A stretch of 64,000 nt of DNA from Larix kaempferi (lineage: Eukaryota; Streptophyta; Pinopsida; Pinales; Pinaceae), in assembly GCA_027924585.1 (NCBI GenBank), contig BSBM01000753.1, forward strand, positions 21,843,501-21,907,500, read 5' to 3'. The number at the start of each line of letters is the position of its first letter. The stretch's first letter is position 1. The notes beneath the pieces were generated by a model. That model was not told where the DNA came from. It did not search any database and was given only the letters and a program-made list of their open reading frames with translations. Position numbers and translations under genes: made by a program. Below, one piece after another: positions 12,049 to 24,081 of this stretch.

Positions 12049-13625
12049 TTACTGCTTGATCCACTTTTCCCCACCAATGTAACTGGTGCTCAAATACTCT
12101 GCAATCTGCGTACGATCAGTGAATTGACGTGACCATGGAGCTCTTTTGTTTACTGCTGCTCCAGGCCCACTACATTGGTACTGCCCATAGACCACAGTCC
12201 TGCACACACACACACACAGGACAATAACATCAGAACGAGATACGAGATCTTCTAATTTCTAATTGTCCATGCATGGATGGTAAGACAAATATAGCATAGC
12301 AGTGCCTTACTTTTGTCTTGCGGGATCGTTCCAGTCCGCCCATCCTTCTGGGAAGATAATACCATCCATGACAGAGTTAATAAACACTACTTTGGAGTGA
12401 GTTCCCCATGCCCTGCCCAGATACATCAATCCTTTTCCTGTCAACTTGCATTGCAGAAAGACAAAGCCCGTGTCTTCAGAAGGAGAGGCTCTCCTCTGAG
12501 CTGTAAACGCGCCATTATTTATGGGGATGGCATGTAGTTCACAGTTCTGCAATCAACAAATCCCAAAAATTATATTATTTATCATTCTGTAACAGAAAAT
12601 GACTCAAAGCAATAGTCAGATCATGATTTGCAGTTGGTTGTTACCTGATAGATTGATTTTCCGTTGCCTGCTATGAAATCTACTGCACCTTCAATAAAAC
12701 AGTTTCGAAAGTAATGCCTCCCAGTGTCATCTAACACTGTGTCTTGATATCCCAGAAATCTGCAATCATAAAACGCACAACGATCTCCCGCAACCCTAAC
12801 CGCCACAGCTTGATCGCCCTCCCTAAGATTACCGGGACCATATGAATTCTGCATAACTCTACTCTAGTTTAGATCATCTCATCTAATGTTATAGTATATA
12901 TTAATACCCAATGATTCAAAAACCTAATTACCTGGATTGTGATTTGCCTGGCTGTGAAATCTGAAGCAAACACAATCACCGTTCCCGAGTTATATGTCCC
13001 GCCTTTCGTTCTCGCGCTATCATTCCAAACGATGATCGTGTTCTTGGCGTCTGTGCCACTTAGAGTTATGAATGGCTTGTCTGCAGGAATAGTCACCTTC
13101 TCCCTGCGCGGTACATAAAAATAAGGAACCAAGATTTCAGTTTCACTTTAATTAGTCCTTCGAATAAGATTATACTGAACCCTAATGACCTAAAGAAAAC
13201 GTCCCATCAGAATGAATCCTAAGTTCATCCTGTTGTCTCAGCTTTAGAATGTTGTATCCGAAATCAAATGCAAGCATATATCGCGCAAACTTGAATCTGA
13301 TCCTTCTAAGAAACTTTTCAAATCAAGAAGCCTATGCCATCACTAAGTTCTCATAAAAAAACACAGTTCAAGCTATTTTATCTTATGAAACTCACCCCCA
13401 AGAAAGGTAGGGTTAATTACTTACTAACCTGTAAGTGCCCGGTTTTACATTAATAACGACAGGGCTCTTGTTATTTACTGGAACTGCATTGATGGCTTGC
13501 TGCACCGTAGAAAAACCGCCTTGACCTACCGTGAGAACACCTGCTTGGCCATTGGCAGGCTGCATAAACGTGTGCAGCGATGCAAGTAATAAACAGACAA
13601 CGAGCAGTCTTCTGCAACTGGCCAT
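12049..13625 (-). CDS. Pectinesterase (pectin methylesterase), five exons, 319 aa
   Basis: Exons on the minus strand: 13625-13429, 13103-12932, 12848-12645, 12546-12311, 12199-12049. All four introns are GT-AG, the phases join, and the total is 960 nt ending in TAA. Residues 1-26 are a hydrophobic signal peptide ending PANG, so the product is probably secreted to the cell wall. Family motifs follow: GTYNSGTV (101-108), QAVAVR (136-141), GYQDTV (156-161), the [10 protein letters not shown] segment (177-186) and LGRAWG (234-239). The catalytic set Gln136, Gln158, Asp159, Asp180, Arg236, Trp238 is present. Known: such enzymes de-esterify homogalacturonan, releasing methanol. There is no N-terminal inhibitor-like pro-domain, so it is the short type. 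Ala replaces the usual Pro in LGRPW and the usual Phe in DFIFG. The ATG at 13625 precedes the signal peptide directly; the frame is open 15 nt upstream but without another ATG. Confidence 0.93.
12203..12218. repeat. (CA)8 microsatellite at the intron 4 acceptor
   Basis: Eight CA units; on the gene strand they read (TG)8 immediately before the intron 4 acceptor CAG, in the position of the pyrimidine tract. Confidence 0.9.
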
Positions 13626-13742
13626 GGATGAGATTTGCAAGAAAAATATAGACGGACAGATAGGTGGATTCTCTATGTAATGAAAAGACTCTAAGATAGC
13701 AGACTCAATGGTCGCAATGCATTTTAAGCTGACAGGATTATG

Positions 13743-13753
13743 TATATATATAT
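13743..13753 (-). promoter_or_regulatory. Candidate TATA element of the pectinesterase gene
   Basis: A TATATATATATA run about 120 nt upstream of the ATG at 13625, a reasonable distance for a plant TATA box plus 5' UTR. It may also be a simple AT repeat. Confidence 0.45.
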
Positions 13754-13887
13754 ACTAACCGGTCGAGCCGAGCCTCTAATAATTCATTATTGATTAGGGT
13801 GTATCTAGTGTATATTGCATTAAATGCAATACTGGTCACTACTTAGTCAATACGGGTCGCTTTCACATTGCCATTTCCATCACTTAC

Positions 13888-13999
13888 TAAAATTTAAAGT
13901 ATTGTTTTGGGTCTTTATTTAATGATTGAAAGGGGGAAGACTATAAAATTTAAAGTATTGTTTTGGGTCTTTATTTAATGATTGAAAGGGGGAAGACTA
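13888..13999. repeat. 56-bp perfect tandem duplication
   Basis: Two identical adjacent 56-bp units (13888-13943 and 13944-13999), in the upstream region of the pectinesterase gene. A fragment of the unit (AAAATTTAAAGTAT) recurs near 14594. Confidence 0.9.
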
Positions 14000-14036
14000 T
14001 TCAGCCATTTGTAGGTCATTAGGTCATTTAATGTGG

Positions 14037-14213
14037 CTGTAGTGGTCTTGTTGATCGTTAAAGATTTAATGATTAACATAACCACTATTGATTGTCAAAG
14101 ATCTAATGATCAACACGACCACTATTGACAACCACTATTGATTGTCAAAGATCTAATGATCAACACAACCACTATTGATTGTTAAAGATCCAATAATCAA
14201 CACGACCACTACA
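14037..14213. repeat. Short tandem repeat array, about 38-bp unit
   Basis: Four imperfect copies of a unit with ACCACTATTGATTGT and AAGATCTAATGATCAACAC. One copy carries an extra 12-bp partial unit. Lies about 0.5 kb upstream of the pectinesterase gene. Confidence 0.8.
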
Positions 14214-15354
14214 GCAGCATTAAATGACTTAAGCAAATATAAAATAGTGTTCGGGTTTTCAATCATGAAAAAGAATATAAGCCAAGAGACACTATCCATG
14301 TTCACACAATGTTTGAGATACTTTCCTATATATATATATATAAATGAGTTACATTTATGGTGTATAATTTTTCAATTAATCAATATAGCTTATAAAGTTT
14401 TATTATGTTAACATAATGCATGAGATATTATCATATTTACATAAATTAGTTATATTGATGTATTTTTAATTAATCAGTTCATTACTTCGTGTTAATGGTA
14501 GCAATGCATTTTAAGTTAACATAAGTGTGTATTGCAATTAATGCGTTACGGGTCACTAAAGGTTCGATCCAATCCATGTTCACACAATACATCCTAAAAT
14601 TTAAAGTATGGTCTTATTTTGGCAAGGGACTCTCCTCTCTAATTGTCTAAAAGGTGTATATACATTATCTTTTCGAGATTTGAACATGTTCCCTCCTAAG
14701 AGGGAACATATGTTCTTGGGTGCTTAGAGGAGCATTGGGGAGATGGCTACGAGGGTTTGGCTGCCGGGGGAGCTTTGGATTTTCAGCGTGATAGACTTTC
14801 TATGCCTGCAGTAAGCATGAATTGTTGAGCTTGTAGAAACTTGGAGTCATAGATAACCTGCGGGTTATCTACAGTACCAACCAAGGTAAAAAACAAGTGG
14901 GAATGCGATTTATGTCTACAAACTCCAATTTTTGACTTATCTGCAGTTTTGTCTTGTCACTATTGGCTTGTTACCGGTGGTGGATACCATTTTAGCCTAT
15001 TTGATAGGCTCCCTACTATGCTTCTTAGCACTTTGTTCATGGTTTTCTTTTAACGGTGGGTTTTTTTAGTTTTTAGGGTTACTATCTTTGGAGGCTTTGT
15101 TGGCATAGTTTGAGATTTTATTCTTAATTTAGCAGACCGAGTTTTTCTGCCACTTCTGTCCTGTTTGGACAGGTGGGGGATTTTGGTGATTTTGTCAGGA
15201 TTTACTTTTTGGAGATAGTGACGGCTAGGGTTCAGGCCTTTACTATGGCGAATTTAGCATTGTCTCCACCTTATTGCCTCCTGATTTCATCTACGAAGGT
15301 GAACGAACTATCCAGAAATGTGAATAGTAACCTCCTGGGCACTTAGGCTCGGTT

Positions 15355-16653
15355 ATGAAGGCAGTCAAAGGTTATCAAGGCCAGAGAGGGTCGTTTGCAA
15401 TTCTTGTAGACTATGATCATAATCTGGAAAGGATGAAGGTTCTGGCCTCCTGTGGTGTTGTGGGCCTTTTGAAATATGCTAGTGGTTGCAGAGAAGAGAT
15501 TGTGTCATGGGTGAATGAGAATTGGATGCCTATCTATGGTTTGGCTCCATGAGTTAATTTGTTGGTAAACAGATGGATACTCTTCACATTTCCCGCCGAC
15601 GTTAATGTTGATGGTATCCTGAACCAGGTTTGGATTTTTAAAGAGGGTTCCATATATCTTAAAAGATGGTACATTGGTTTTGACCCACTTAAGGATTCTC
15701 AGCATCTTCGCCATTTGTGGGTGATCTTGCCAGGTTTCCCTATTGAATTGTGGTCTCAGAGCAATTTAATTGGGTTGGAAAACATTGTAGGTAAGTTTAT
15801 TAGACTTGACAAGAAAACCCTATTCGAGTATGATCGCAGAGCTACAAGGGTGATGGTTGAAATAGATATGAGGCAGGGTTTACCGACTGAAATCGAATTA
15901 AACTGGGGCTCCAAGGTCATATTCCAGAGATTGGATTATTATAAAATCACATTCCGTTGCTTCATGTGCAGAGAGACTGGGCATGTTGCTGCAAAGTGCC
16001 CTTTCAAATTGAAGAAGGATGTCGTTGAGCCATTGGTTACTTTGGATACAGTACATACTTCTTCCTCAAATGGTTTCTCGAAGGTGAAGACATTTTCGGG
16101 TAAGTCTCTTGAAGAAACCCCTTATAAAGGTATTACACAGAATGAGTTAAATTTTTATGAGGATATTGAAAACTCATTAAATCGTAGGATATCTAGAGGG
16201 GAAATTGCTTTAAATCTATTTTCTAAGGGAGGGCCTTTTTTGATTGAGGGAAACCAAGGTACTTTACAAACTGACCAAGGTAGTGCTGAACATGTTGTGA
16301 AGCATGTTGCTACGGAACCTGTGTGTGCTCCTTCCTACAATGTCGCTAGGGTTTTATCATTTGATGAAAAGGTGATACTAGATGAGAGTGGATATAAACT
16401 TGGGTCTCCCTTGTTATCCCCTTTGGAGGTTTTTTCTAAAAATCCACCCCCAAATTCAGATGTATTACCAGCTGGGAGTCTCCAGTTCAAAAACGTAACT
16501 ATTAGAAAGGCGAAGAAATCTCGAGTGGTGAACAGCGATCAGCCAATTGGTGATGTTTTTGTTCCTCTTTCGATGAGAATTGATGATGCCTTGGATGTTA
16601 GTGGTGATCCTTCAAACCCTAGGGCACTTAGAGCAGTGTTGCCCTCAAGCTAG
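15355..16653 (+). pseudogene. LINE ORF1: DUF4283-like domain with zinc knuckle
   Basis: One frame from 15355 to the TAG at 16651-16653, interrupted by a single TGA at 15550-15552, where CGA (Arg) is the likely ancestor. The first half resembles the DUF4283-type RNA-binding region of plant LINE ORF1 (FPADVNVDGILNQVW, WVILPGFPIELW). A CCHC knuckle CFMCRETGHVAAKC lies at 15958-15999. The C-terminal part is Ser/Pro/Lys-rich and less conserved. A likely true start is the ATG at 15245 in another frame, which needs one frameshift near 15350. Role in the family: nucleic-acid-binding chaperone of the LINE RNP. Confidence 0.8.
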
Positions 16654-16661
16654 GGTAAGTA

Positions 16662-19600
16662 ATGTTGATTGCTTCTTTAAATATCCGAGGGTTAGGCAAG
16701 GTTTCCCGGGGTAGGGCCTTGTCGAAACTGTTAAATGCTGCTAGCTCGGATATTCTTCTCATTCAGGAAACTATGTGTATTGATTTAGAGGCTATCCTAA
16801 AATTGGTCAATGTATGCCCTGGGTGGGAGTTTTCTGCTATTAGTGCATGTGGAAAGTCTGGAGGTTTGATTGTTGGTTGGAACCCTAATTGCTTCTGTTT
16901 CAAAACCTATAAAACCAAGTGGGGGATTTTTTCAAAATTCTTAATTTTCTATCCTAAACTGCTATGGACCTTACACAAACAGGGTTGAGTTCTGGAATCA
17001 ACTCAAGTTTTCTGGGCTACTAAACTCACAAAATCTTATTCTTGCAGGAGACCTCAATTTCACTTTAAATTGGTCTGAAATCTGGGGCTCCAAGGCTCGA
17101 TTTGATGAATTAGCTGAATATTTTTCTGAACTATTGATAAAATTTGACTTGGTGGATGTGGCTCCTGCACCTATTTTGTCAACATGGACAAATGGCAGAG
17201 TTGGGAATGAAGGTATCCTTAAAATACTTGATCGCTTCCTGGTTGCGCGGCCTCTGCTGCAAAATTTTCAAAGATATCGTTCATGGGTGGGGGAGAATAT
17301 ATTCTCAGACCATTGGCCCATTTTTCTTCAATTTGATGACACAAAGGGTCTAAAGAATTACCCATTGAAGTTTAATAATACCTGGCTTCATGATGAGAAT
17401 TTTTGTGAGACTATTAGACAGTCCTGGCTTGATCCCTGTCAGGACTGGGGCTTAAATCCTATGGACAATTTTGTTTTAAAACTCAGGAATTTGAAGGCTG
17501 TGGTAAAGTCATGGATCAAAAATAAAAAGAAGTTGGATCTTTAGGAATATGATGATTTGCAGGAATAGATCAAGAAGGTTTACCAAAAGAAAACTGATTC
17601 CATGGACAATGAAGTGGATCGGGATTTACTAAAGTTACTGAATGCAAAAAAGGAGGCTTTATTGTTACAAGAGGAAGCAGAGTGGAGATTAAAAAGTCGA
17701 GCACTGTGGCTGGAACTCGGGGACAGAAATACTAAGTATTTTCATTCCTATGCTTCATATAGAAGGAATAAAAAAGCAATTTGGAAATTAAAAGATGATG
17801 ACGGGGTTTCTATTAATGGTTAGAATTAGCTTCAAACTGCTACTGCAAGTTTCTTTGGCAATATTTTCAAAATCCAGGAGACAGTGATTTACTAAAACAA
17901 ATAGAGATTGCTCGCCTTTTCCCAGTTTTTTTCAGTCCTAAGGAAGCATTGGAATTGGAACAAGAGGTTACTCTAAAAGAAGTTGAAGATACATTGAAAC
18001 TATTTGCAAAAGATAAAAGTCCTGGGCCAGATGGCTGGACTGTGGAGTTATTTCTTCACTTTTTTGACTTAATGGGAGAAGAAATTCTAGCAATGGTGGA
18101 ATACTCCAGAATCAATGGTTATATTTTGGGAGCTTCGAACTCAACATTTTTTACCTTAATTCCGAAATGTAACAAACCCTCATCTATTGGAGAATATAGG
18201 CCTATTGCATTATGCAATTTAATCTATAAGCTTATATCCAAGATCATAGTTGTGAGGATTAAACCTGGGCTGTCAAAGTTTGTGTCAGCGAACCAGTTTG
18301 GCTTCCTCCATAATAGATAGATTCTAGATGCGGTTGGCATCACCCAGGAAATAATCCATACTATAAAGATTCGAAACAAAAAGGCTTTCCTTCTCAAAAT
18401 GGATCTTGAAAAAGCCTATGATCGGGTGGATTGGTGCTATCTCAGAATTCTTCTTATACAAATTGGTGTCATGTCCCCATCTTGACCCTATCACATTAAA
18501 ATTGTAAATGATGTAATCTTGTTATATGATCATGGTGAGGCGCTCAAGGCCAAGGTCCTGCCATCGATTTATTGATGCATATGGTTTACGTGCCAGCCTA
18601 GCACAATGGAATTGTAAATATCATGTAAATATGCATTTAATAAAATACCCAGAACTAGCTATGCAATGCAACAAGAGATGGGGGCATGGTTTTACAAGGA
18701 ATAGGGAGGGAAATTATTCAAACCCTTGAGTCAATGGTGCTAACCCATGTGTCCATGAGAAAATCCATCAAACTCTCAACTACCCATGTTGACTTTTGTA
18801 CCCAATCATTCATTTCTCCCAAAAGTTGGTTGAGGTAGTTAATGCCTTGGGAGTGGAGAGGTATGGAAGTCAATTTTGAGTATGGGCAAGCCACCAACAT
18901 GGAAAAACGTGTTTGGCTTCCTTGACAAGAAAAGAGCCATGAATTTGCCTCCCAAGCCATAACCCATAAAGTAGTTTTGCCTCTCTCACGTTTTTGGAGC
19001 TAGCTGGGCTTTCCCCATCTCGTTTTTCACCATCTTGCTGCATTTTCCATGCATGGGAACTTGTTTTTGTATTGCACAATGGCTGGGAGGAAGAGAGCCA
19101 CGATTTTGGGGTTTATGGAGATCATTTTTGTCCCTTGAATGCCTAGAAACGTTTTCTGGAAACGATTTTTGCTCTCATAGGGTTGATTCCCCAATTGCCA
19201 TTTCATTTTTGGTGTGCCCACGATTTGGGAAAGTCCATGGCCATCTTATTGGTAAAAATCCCATTGCTGAAAATGGGTATCCATGCCCAGTTGGAGTTGC
19301 TGTGTGTAAAAGAAGGTTGGGGTTACGATGGGTTTCTATTGCTTTGGCTGTGAATGAGCTGAAATGTTCCCTTTTCCTTGTAAGAATCATGCCCAGCTCG
19401 GGGGGTGGCAGTTGTGTTGAGATATCTATGAACACAACTGGCCTATGGTTGGGTGGAACATTGCAGCAACATAGCTAGTTGTTTGGGACAATTGCATAAT
19501 GAAGATAAGTGTTTTTCTATGTGCATTTTACTTCTGCAAATGTTTAAAATTGATCGTTGCTTTTGATATGCTGTATGCATATGAAATGTGTGTATGTGGA

Positions 19601-22013
19601 TGAGTTTTAATTCCGTTGTGCTTAAATTGCTTAAATTGTATCTGCACACTATGTTTTTAATTTGTATGAAGCTAATGGTTTGGGCTGAGATTAAGTGAAA
19701 GCCCAAAATTTAGCATCATGTTCCCTTCCAGGAATTGGCTAGATGGGAGGGTACATGACAATTAGCTTGTCACCTATGATGTTGAAGTGGATTATGTCCT
19801 GTGTGACTTCAACAAACATTGATGTTCTTGTCAATGGGATCCCATCAAATTTCTTTAAGTGTTCACGGGGGATAAGATAGGGTTGTCCACTGTCACCTAT
19901 TCTATTTGTGCTGGTCATTGATGGTTTAAGCAGAATTATTCTTAAGGAAAAAAATGATGGTCTTATAAAAAGGATTAAACTTTCCAGAGAGATATCTATA
20001 TCACATCTGCTCTTCGTTGATGATGTACTTTTAGCTGGGGCAAACTCAATTGGTGAAAGAAGATGCTTCAGGAATTGCATATCTTTCTTCTGCAGTACAT
20101 CTGGTATGAAGGTTAGTGATAGTAAATCCATCTTATTTCAGCATAATCTGGATGATATGCAAATTGAGGAGTTACGGATTGCTCTTCCATATAAAGTACA
20201 AAAATTAGAGGATGGATTTTGATATCTGGGTTATTTTTTAAAACCTAACAATTATAGAATCAAGGACTCGTCTTGGCTTGTTAGGAAGATGGAGTATAGA
20301 ATTCAATGATGGACAAATCGACTACTATATGTTGGAGGCTGCCTTATACTGGTTAAAGTTGTTCTTACAAGCATCCCAGTTTACGGGTTATCTTTGTTTA
20401 AACTGCCCAAATCGATCTTCAAGCAATTAAATAGACTTTGCTCAAACTTTCTTTGGACAGGTGGTTTGGAGTGCAGAGGTCTGATAATGGCTAAATGGGA
20501 TTATATTACTACTCCTTAAAATGTAGAGGATGGGGGAATTAAAAATTTGGATATCTTTGGGAAGGCATTGTGGCTAAAGAGCCTTTGGAGAGGTATGATG
20601 GGTAATACTTTATGGTCTCAGGTACTAAAAGTGAAGTATATGAAGTCGGATACAGTGGATTGGATCAAAAATCCAGTCAAGAAAACAAGGAATTCCTCTG
20701 TGATTTGGAAAGGTTTTATGTAGGTTTTTCACTGGATTGGTAGTGATTTATCTTGGCAGGTAGGAAATGGACAGAAAATCCAAGTTGGTGTTGATCAAAT
20801 TTTGGGACTTGATGAGGAATTCAAGCTGTCAGTGGAAATTCTAGAATTTCTTAGGGATAGAAATTTCACTACATTGGATTGGATGAGAAATTATGTCTCA
20901 TTGCATGTAACTTCTTACTGGTTAAAAGGAGCAAATTTGGGTCTGCTGGGCTGTTATCAAAGAGAATGGGATTATTTATTTTCCTGTTTGAACTTAAGTG
21001 GATGTAGGCTCTCAATCCAGTGTGATGTATTGAAGTGGGCTGGGAACCCTATCTCAGGAGAAGTTACAGCCAAAACAACCTACAATTATATTATATCAAA
21101 CAAGAATTTTTTCCTGCAACACTGGTGGTTCAAGAAGCTGTGGAGATGGAAGATACCTATTAAGCTCAAGTGCTTTGGATGGTTTGCATTTAAAGAGAAA
21201 TTGAAAACTTGGGATGCATTGGTTAGAATGGGGTGGACTGGACCAAATAGATGCTCCTTATGTCAATCTGATGCAGAATCAACTCAACATATTCTGGTAA
21301 ATTGCAGTTTTACTAGAGAAATTTGGGAACAAGTTTGTGTTGGTTTGGATCTAAATCTGGTTTGGGGAAGGGAGTCTTTTGATTTTTCTTTCTTAAAATG
21401 GTTTAAGGAATGTGGAACACACCCTGTGTTACCACTTTTTATATCATGGGTTGTTTGGTATATCAGAAACAAGATAGTTTTTGAAGATATGGTTCCTTTG
21501 GTATTGAATGGGGTAGAGAGAATTCTCTCTCTTTATAAATCCATTTTTAAAGGGAAGAAAACAACTGTGGTAAGAAGGATTGGTACTTTTGAGCATGTTT
21601 TTAATTTCCCTGTACTGTTCTTTGATGGTGTAGCTCAAGATGGACTTTGTGCGATAGGTGGACCAATTTTTCTAAATGAATCTCATCATTTCTCACTCAA
21701 AATGAATTGTGGACTGGGATCAAATATGAAAGCTGAACTCATTGCTCTGTGGTGTGTCTTAAAGGTGGCAAAGATATTTGGTATTGATGATCTGAAAGTA
21801 TTTGGTGATTCTAGAGTCACAATAAAATGGGCTCAAGGTGAATTCGACCTTAAAGTATTATCTCTTGTCCACTGGTGCCAAAGAATCAAATCAGATATCC
21901 AAGGTTTCAGGAATATAACATTTCAGCACATTTACAGACAACATAATTCCCTGGCAGATAAATTGTCAAAACAGGCCCTAATGGGAGATGCTGGATTTCT
22001 AGTTTGGGAGTAA
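16662..22013 (+). pseudogene. LINE ORF2: endonuclease, reverse transcriptase, zf-RVT, RNase H
   Basis: Domain order: APE-type endonuclease (LNIRGLG and QET at 16662-16790; SDHWPI near 17310), RT (KSPGPDGW, 18020; LIPKCNKP; YRPIALCN; KMDLEKAYDRVDW, ending at about 18436; then after the inserted LTR GCPLSP and FVDD at 20013-20024), a Cys/His zf-RVT segment (CSLCQ, 21250-21320) and a C-terminal RNase H (FFDGVAQDG, KAELIAL, GDSRVTIKW, HNSLADKLSK). It carries frameshifts near 16960 and 17870 and stops including TAG at 17542, 17563 and 18318, but the last 403 codons (20802-22013) remain open. Known: L1 clades with a C-terminal RNase H are widespread in plants. Dead, but moderately old, because every domain is still readable. 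Confidence 0.9.
18467..19760 (+). mobile_element. Solo LTR inside the LINE reverse transcriptase
   Basis: It begins TGTCATGT and ends ACATGACA, a perfect 8-bp inverted terminus. The flanks are ATTGG (18462-18466) and ATTAG (19761-19765), a 5-bp target duplication with one mismatch. LINE coding resumes directly after it, so no internal region remains; recombination between two LTRs is the usual cause. Same family and same orientation as the LTR at 38961-40580, sharing long stretches such as CAAACCCTTGAG and GTTAATGCCTTGGGA, and same family as the minus-strand LTR at 45295-46907. Confidence 0.9.
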
Positions 22014-22310
22014 ATTTAGAACTCTCAGATTCTGATTTGTGGAGTATTGAACTTTTTTGAGTAATTTTTTGTGTATCAAAGAAATGATAGGTTTGAAAAG
22101 TTTTAGTTTTGTTTTTGGAGGATTCAGAGGTTTACTGACATCCTGTGTGATGATCAATAACTTTTTGTTAAAAGATGATGGCTTGGGGTTTTTTTTGGAC
22201 AAAGATGTCAAAAGAAATCTATTGAACTTAAGCTTAACTTCATGTACCTTTTGATTCAAATGAATAACATTGGTATGCTTTTTTCTTGCCGGAAAAAAAC
22301 ACATGTTCTT

Positions 22311-24081
22311 AACCATTAGGACCACTTAAGTTGTTTGGGTTTTTAATGATGTAAAGGATATAAGAGAAGCCACACTATCCATGTTCACACAATGTATGAG
22401 ATACTTGCTAGTTACATATTGGTGTATTTTTAAATATATAAATGAGTGACATTTATTGGTGTATTTTTAATTAATTAGTGTATAAGATATTAGTTTTCAA
22501 AAGAAATTGCTAGTACAATATAAACACTTTGTATTTAAAAGTGCAATTTTAGTAACAAGAAATTGTATTTGATTAATGATTGCTTTTTTCAATAGAAGAA
22601 ATTATGTTCTTTACTATTCATAAATGAATAAAAGAAAACATATCCCCAATACATTCATGTCTACTTACATCTCTGAAAAATTGATCCTACCATATGACCT
22701 ATTTTTCCAAATGTCAAGATCTATCTAACTTGGACTAGAGCAATAACTAACACACTCATTGAAATAGTTCATAAGTACAATTCCAAAAAACTTATACAAT
22801 CTTCTAGGAAAAAATGCCAATGGAACCAAACGTACATATCAACAAAATACTCCTCCAAATAGGGATAGGATCCCTGGAGACCAAGGAACTATCCTTAAAT
22901 TCTTCAAAGAAAAAAAGACCATCCACAGAACTGATGGCCCGATGGCTTTCTTCAAACAACATTAAATTGTCTATAAATATGCTTAAAAGTTAAAACTTCA
23001 AATGAATGCTTAAGAAATTTAATCCTAAAGCACCAATGTTCCAAAGCTATCACTTTTAGAGAAGACAAGCCAATAGCCCATTCAACCACAGCTTTTGAAT
23101 GTCCCAGCACCTAAAGAGATAAGACACCAATGTTAGATGCAAATTTTAGAAGGCCCACAAAGCCAATAGTTCAGCTCTAGTCTTTGTTCCTACTCCAATT
23201 GTTAATGCCTAAATTTGGCACACATGCAACATTTCAATGATTCTTCCAATAAGGTGTCATCAACATAAAGAATGCACCTCACAATAGGCATCCTCAACAA
23301 ATAAAAAATATAGCATGGGTACAAAATTACCAAGAACAATCAAAACAAGAGGTCGCATGGATGAACCATTGCTGACCCGCACTACAATGCAGGTTATCAA
23401 TTCAGTGCTTGGGTGATACCCGCATGACTATTCCTTTGATAATTGTACTACTGTCAAAATAGCGGGACCACCTACTTCATGTGGCGCATTAAAGGCTCCA
23501 TCACCTTCAAGAACCCAAATTCGGCTCCTCACACACTTGGTGGCATTAAATAGCCCCCTTGGTGTACCTTGGAACTAGTTCATGGAGGACATGAGTTCAC
23601 ATTTGGATCTAGTTATTTGTTGGCCACCCCTTGGCCTATATAAGGAAGCCATTGGCATGCATTTTGTAGAGATAAATCAAGAGCAAGTTTATGCTATTTG
23701 ATTTGTGTTGGAGCTTCCTCATAGCCTACCTATTCCTATCATTGTAAGCATTCCCAAGCTCCCTTGCCACCTTCCTTCAAGGGGAAAGAGTTCATCTCCA
23801 TTGTTCTACCATCTACTTAGCATATAGTTTGGACAAAAAAGGCCTCCCTAAGGGATATTTGTGGCTTCCCTTGAAGACCACACCTCCTAGGTGTTGTAGA
23901 ACTTGACCATTCCCTTGAAGACCACACCTCCTAGGTGTTGTACAACTTGACCATTGGGCAATACAAAAGTGGTTTGGAATACCTTAGATTGTTGTTGGAG
24001 TTTGCATTCCCCCTCCATCTCATTTTATTTTGCATTTTATTCATTTCTCTTTGTTTTATGTGAATGCCACTAATATTCTAT
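22311..24081. other. Spacer with LTR-like promoter segment
   Basis: 22350-22490 resembles 14280-14480, on the other side of the LINE. 22500-23330 holds nothing I can name. 23340-24080 looks like part of an LTR or promoter: a TATATAAG at 23637-23644, then a segment without ORFs. I could not find TG/CA ends or a target duplication for it. Confidence 0.4.
23867..23954. repeat. 44-bp tandem duplication
   Basis: Units 23867-23910 and 23911-23954 are identical except for one base (TTGTAGAAC against TTGTACAAC). Confidence 0.9.

Larger units (their letters stand above)
14718..22298 (+). mobile_element. Near full-length L1-type LINE, interrupted by a solo LTR
   Basis: The element has ORF1 (about 15245-16653), ORF2 (16662-22013) and a 3' UTR ending in A7 at 22293-22299. 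Likely target duplications are 14706-14717 and 22299-22310, which match at 11 of 12 bases (ACATATGTTCTT and ACACATGTTCTT). If correct, the element starts at about 14718 with a 0.5-kb 5' UTR and is about 6.3 kb without the inserted LTR, a typical full-length plant L1. A sequence with CCATGTTCACACAAT occurs on both sides (14297 and 22377), so the element sits in older repeated DNA. Both ORFs are broken, so it is inactive. Confidence 0.75.

Noticed and set aside
22500-23330. Possible minus-strand LINE or gene fragment
   Set aside because: A few plausible words in translation but every frame is full of stops and no domain can be recognised.
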